From the NCBI GenBank assembly GCA_948907985.1, contig CAQWMM010000014.1, forward strand, positions 1 through 42,415: a stretch of 42,415 nt of DNA. The letters are read 5' to 3'. This document shows, piece by piece, positions 40,029 to 42,415 of the stretch. The notes below the pieces were generated by a model that was given only the letters and a program-made list of their open reading frames with translations, searched no databases and had not been told where the DNA came from. The position numbers were made by a program, and so were the translations under genes. Origin of the DNA: an uncultured Bacillota bacterium. GTDB taxonomy: Bacteria > Bacillota > Dehalobacteriia > UBA4068 > UBA4997. Positions within the stretch are counted from its first letter, which is position 1. Each line of letters starts with the position of its first letter.

Positions 40029-40496
40029 TTATTCCGCTGCGGGAGGTTGGGGCTTGGGTTTGGTAAACTTGCTGATTCGCGCCGCAGACATGGCCCCGGC
40101 AATGCCCAAAAGCAGGCTGATTACCAGAGTGGTTAACAGTTTTTCCGCTTGGGGGATTTGCTCGAAAAACCAGACGTAGGCCGCCGCCAGCCCCAGCCAA
40201 AGCCAAAAGGCCGGCCCCGCCCCGGCGCTTAGCGTGTAGCGGCCGGCCCGCCAGCGGCAGTTGGTAAAACCGGCGATAAAAGGGGCCAACAGAAACAGCG
40301 CCAGCGTGATTTGGCGCATATCCCATGAAAACTGCCAGGGCAGATAATACCAGAGCAAAATCAACGCCAGCCAAAGCAGCAGCGGCAAAAGCCCGGCCAA
40401 CAGGCTGCAAAACAACAGCAGCAGGTTTTTAACCCGTGTTGGCAGCTTGGGCAGGCCGGGGCGTTGATTTAAGAGCTGTTTAAAATTTTTTAACAT
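40029..40496 (-). CDS. Four-span membrane protein, possibly TIGR04086-like
   Basis: The ATG at 40496 with GGTGAT upstream gives 155 residues (MLKNFKQLLNQRPGLPKLPT start). A longer frame exists but has no site. Four membrane helices are visible (about residues 23-47, 55-78, 90-108, 115-135), with a Pro/Lys-rich tail (KPKPQPPAAE). Small four-helix proteins of this shape are annotated TIGR04086/YrzE in Firmicutes; the match is by architecture only. Function unknown. Confidence 0.55.
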   Translation of the reverse strand: MLKNFKQLLNQRPGLPKLPTRVKNLLLLFCSLLAGLLPLLLWLALILLWYYLPWQFSWDMRQITLALFLLAPFIAGFTNCRWRAGRYTLSAGAGPAFWLWLGLAAAYVWFFEQIPQAEKLLTTLVISLLLGIAGAMSAARISKFTKPKPQPPAAE

Positions 40497-40585
40497 GGTA
40501 ATCACCGTTTTTATTATGCAAAAGTTGTTTGTGGCTAAAATTATGCCTGACGGGCTTTGAATATAACGAAGAAATTTTTTTTTAG

Positions 40586-40667
40586 CCAGACACATTAACC
40601 GGTTTGTCTGGTTTTTTGACAAATTCGATGGTTTGTCTGTTGGAAAATTTCTTATTATGACTAAAAT
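40586..40667 (+). promoter_or_regulatory. Regulatory region of the HlyD/ABC-2 operon with repeated TTTGTC boxes
   Basis: CCAGACA (40586-40592) faces TGTCTGG (40605-40611) around AACCGGTT (40597-40604). GGTTTGTCTG is repeated exactly at 40601-40610 and 40630-40639, and GACAAA (40618-40623) faces TTTGTC (40632-40637). TTGGAA (40640-40645), 16 nt and TAAAAT (40662-40667) form a plausible promoter. The dyads look like binding sites of a TetR-type regulator, which is not encoded in the window. Confidence 0.55.
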
Positions 40668-40722
40668 GTAAATATAGATATAAATATTGTTAAAAAAAAT
40701 AAAACAGGGAGGAGTAAGGATT

Positions 40723-41817
40723 ATGAATCCAGAGGCTCAGTTAAATCAAAACCAAAATCAAAAATCTTTAATTGTTAAAATTGTGCTGGTGGCGGCGGCC
40801 ATTGTTTTGGCGGCTTTTCTGTTCGGTATGTATAACGCCGGCCGCGCCGGGGCGCAGCAAAATCCCGCTGTGGTGCAGGGCAGCGTCAAGGTAACGGAGA
40901 TTGATCTTAACTCCATGCTGGACGGCTATGTTGAGGCAGTGAACGTGGCGGAAGGCGACGAGGTTAAGGCTGGCGACGTGCTGCTGAAGATCGAACCGGA
41001 CATTGTGCAGGCCAAGGTTAAAGAGGCCGAGGCGGCCTTAGGCCAGGCTCAGGCCGGGCTGGCGCAGGCCCAGGCGGCGCAGCAGGCGGCGCAGGCGGTG
41101 CTTAATAAGGCGGAAAACGGCGCGCGCCCGGAGGATCTGGCGCAGGCTGAGGCGGCTTATAATTACGCCGCCGGTACATATGAGCGTATGAAACCGCTGT
41201 TTGAAGCCGGGGCGGTTTCGGCCAATGATTTTGACGGGGTGGAGGCGCAGTATCTGGCGGCCAAAGCGGTTTACGAAACCGCCCAAAACGGCGCGCGGCC
41301 GGAAGATATTGCCGCGGCCCGGGCGCAGCTTGCCCAGGCGGCCGGAGCTGTCAGCCAGTATCAGGCCACGATTAAACAGGCCGAGGGTGCGGTGGAGGAG
41401 GCCAACTCCTATCTGAAGCACGCCGAGATCGTCGCCCCGACCGACGGCGTGGTAACGGCGGTTAATGTGGAAAAAGGCGAGCTGATTTCTACCGGTATGG
41501 CTTTAGCCAGTATGCGCGCGGCCAGCGAAGCCTGGGTGGAGGTTAACGTGCGCGAAACCTCGCTGTCTATGGTTAAGCAGGGCGGCCAGGTGGAACTGAC
41601 TTTCCCGGCTTATGAGGGGCAGGTTTTCCATGGTACGGTAACCAATGTCAGCAAAAATCCGGATTTTGCCATTAAAAAGGCCACCAACGAAAACGGCTCT
41701 TTCGATGTGCTTTCCTACGCGGTGAAAATTCGTCTGGATGATATGACCGAAACTCTCTACGCCGGTATGACGGCGGTGGTGGATTTTGGCGCGGGCGACG
41801 GCGGCAGCGCTGAATAG
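40723..41817 (+). CDS. HlyD/EmrA-type efflux adaptor
   Basis: GGGAGGAG (40708-40715) sets the start at 40723, 36 nt inside a longer open frame. The 364-residue protein has one N-terminal membrane helix (about residues 16-38), a biotinyl-lipoyl half (DGYVEAVNVAEGDEVKAGDVLLKIEPD), a long Ala/Gln-rich coiled-coil hairpin with two similar NGARPED segments that suggest internal duplication, the second lipoyl half (TDGVVTAVNVEKGELISTG) and a beta-barrel (VEVNVRETSLSMVKQGGQVELTFPAYEGQVFHGTV). It would bridge the ABC-2 permease downstream to the exterior. It is unrelated in detail to the lipoprotein adaptor at 4089. Confidence 0.93.
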   Translation: MNPEAQLNQNQNQKSLIVKIVLVAAAIVLAAFLFGMYNAGRAGAQQNPAVVQGSVKVTEIDLNSMLDGYVEAVNVAEGDEVKAGDVLLKIEPDIVQAKVKEAEAALGQAQAGLAQAQAAQQAAQAVLNKAENGARPEDLAQAEAAYNYAAGTYERMKPLFEAGAVSANDFDGVEAQYLAAKAVYETAQNGARPEDIAAARAQLAQAAGAVSQYQATIKQAEGAVEEANSYLKHAEIVAPTDGVVTAVNVEKGELISTGMALASMRAASEAWVEVNVRETSLSMVKQGGQVELTFPAYEGQVFHGTVTNVSKNPDFAIKKATNENGSFDVLSYAVKIRLDDMTETLYAGMTAVVDFGAGDGGSAE

Positions 41818-41834
41818 CAAAGGGGCGAGCGAAT

Positions 41835-42415
41835 ATGAGCCAATTTATTGCCTGGTTTTATCGCTTTAAAAAACGCCATCCCTATTTGGTGATGTCGGTG
41901 TTGGTTTACGGGCTGGTGCCGGTGCTGGTGGGCCTGGCGCTGGGCTATGAAATGCACGACGATTCGCCGGTGCATATCCCAACAGTGGTGGTGAACGGCG
42001 ATAAATCCCAATTCAGCCGGGACTTTATAAATTATGTGGACGAAACCGCTTATTTTGACGTGGCCTTTCAGGCGGATAACCAAACCGAGGCCGAGCGTTT
42101 AATTCAGGAGGGCCAGGCCATGGCCGGTATCGTGATCCCGACTGATTTTTATAAAAATCTGCTGGCCGGCCGCTCCCCTGATATGCTGCTGCTTTACGAC
42201 GGTTCGCAGCTGGCGGTGGTTTCTGTCGCCAAGCTTTCCCTGAGCGAGATTATGCTGAATATGAACGGTGCGTATCTGCAAAAGATTTTCGCCGCCAAGC
42301 TGGGGGTTAGCCGCAGCGGGGTGTGGAAGGCTGTAAAAAAGCTTCGTGAGGACGGCTATCAGGTTGAGGCCGGGACTAACAGGGGCTATAGGCTGGTGTC
42401 TGAGAGCGGGGTGTA
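41835..42415 (+). CDS. ABC-2 type transporter permease N-terminus, running into a BirA-like tail (chimeric, open at window end)
   Basis: The ATG at 41835 follows AAGGGGCGAG and lies 17 nt after the adaptor gene. Codons 1-153 read as the N-terminal part of a DrrB/YhgE/YbhR-like ABC-2 permease: MSQFIAWFYRFKKRHPYLVM, one membrane helix (about 18-36), then an extracytoplasmic domain (IPTVVVNGDKSQFSRDFINYVDE, AGIVIPTDFYKNLLAGRSP, MLLLYDGSQLAVVSVAKLSLSEIMLNMNGAYLQKIFAAKLG). From there the frame continues without a stop as the HTH domain of a biotin repressor. The remaining membrane helices of the permease are missing. The join is most simply a sequence or assembly artefact. Confidence 0.8.
   Translation, partial: MSQFIAWFYRFKKRHPYLVMSVLVYGLVPVLVGLALGYEMHDDSPVHIPTVVVNGDKSQFSRDFINYVDETAYFDVAFQADNQTEAERLIQEGQAMAGIVIPTDFYKNLLAGRSPDMLLLYDGSQLAVVSVAKLSLSEIMLNMNGAYLQKIFAAKLGVSRSGVWKAVKKLREDGYQVEAGTNRGYRLVSESGV
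42290..42415 (+). other. BirA-type winged-helix sequence fused to the permease frame (chimera candidate)
   Basis: The last codons read FAAKLGVSRSGVWKAVKKLR, then EDGYQVEAGTNRGYRLVSES, the HTH and wing of the N-terminal domain of biotin-protein ligase/repressor BirA, including the GVWKAVKKLRE recognition helix and the NRGYRL turn. It uses AGG arginine codons twice in a few residues, rare elsewhere in the window. The AAKLGVS words suit both proteins and are the likely crossover. Confidence 0.75.

Overview
The window reads as the chromosome of a Bacillota (Firmicutes) bacterium, most likely a clostridial, Peptococcaceae/Desulfitobacterium-like lineage. The clues are strong GGAGG ribosome binding sites with frequent TTG and GTG starts, TTGACA/TATAAT promoters, SLH-domain surface proteins with a CsaB-type pyruvyl transferase, two LytR-CpsA-Psr (LCP) proteins, a copper-amine-oxidase-N-like domain, a DUF1858 protein, and an EF-Tu with a four-cysteine insert that I remember from Desulfitobacterium-type EF-Tu. 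A complete RND pump with a TolC-like partner is also present. It raises the question of an outer membrane, but does not settle it. The taxonomic call is an inference.

Layout. 1-17.4 kb (all + strand) is an envelope region. It holds the 3' end of a stalk-domain protein, an LCP ligase, a WecG/TagA glycosyltransferase, an SLH protein, an RND adaptor-pump-TolC set, a second SLH protein, a DUF5693-like membrane protein, csaB, murJ and wecA/tagO. Together these could build, flip, pyruvylate and attach the secondary cell-wall polymer that holds SLH proteins. An SH3b protein follows at 17.5-18.0 kb. 18.1-27.2 kb is a rearranged translation supercluster: L7Ae-rpsL-rpsG-fusA-tuf, a 541-nt repeat-rich gap, then rpmG-secE-nusG-rplK-rplA-rplJ-rplL with an L10 leader. 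rpoB and rpoC are absent from both places where they would be expected. 27.3-32.6 kb is LCP2-radC-dnaE. 32.7-37.6 kb carries small or accessory genes: DUF1858, a half-size EamA protein, a transaldolase-like aldolase, an unknown 315-residue protein, a 31-residue membrane peptide and a beta-helix lipoprotein.

37.7-40.5 kb is on the minus strand: a Val-Asp-Phe-Gly tRNA operon behind two good promoters, endonuclease III, a UPF0173 metallohydrolase and two small membrane proteins. 40.6 kb to the end is a plus-strand efflux operon, a HlyD-type adaptor followed by an ABC-2 permease. The permease frame runs at about 42.3 kb into what is clearly the DNA-binding domain of a BirA-type biotin repressor, most simply a sequence or assembly chimera at the contig end.

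Most notable for a second look: the permuted ribosomal/EF cluster without rpoBC; a pair of imperfect palindromic elements placed directly after the tuf and dnaE stop codons with the same three mismatches; phased A-tracts upstream of the L7Ae promoter; tandem leader repeats before rplK; a 31-residue membrane peptide with its own promoter; and the permease/BirA junction. I see no CRISPR array, insertion-sequence transposase, prophage, rRNA gene or obvious defence system.
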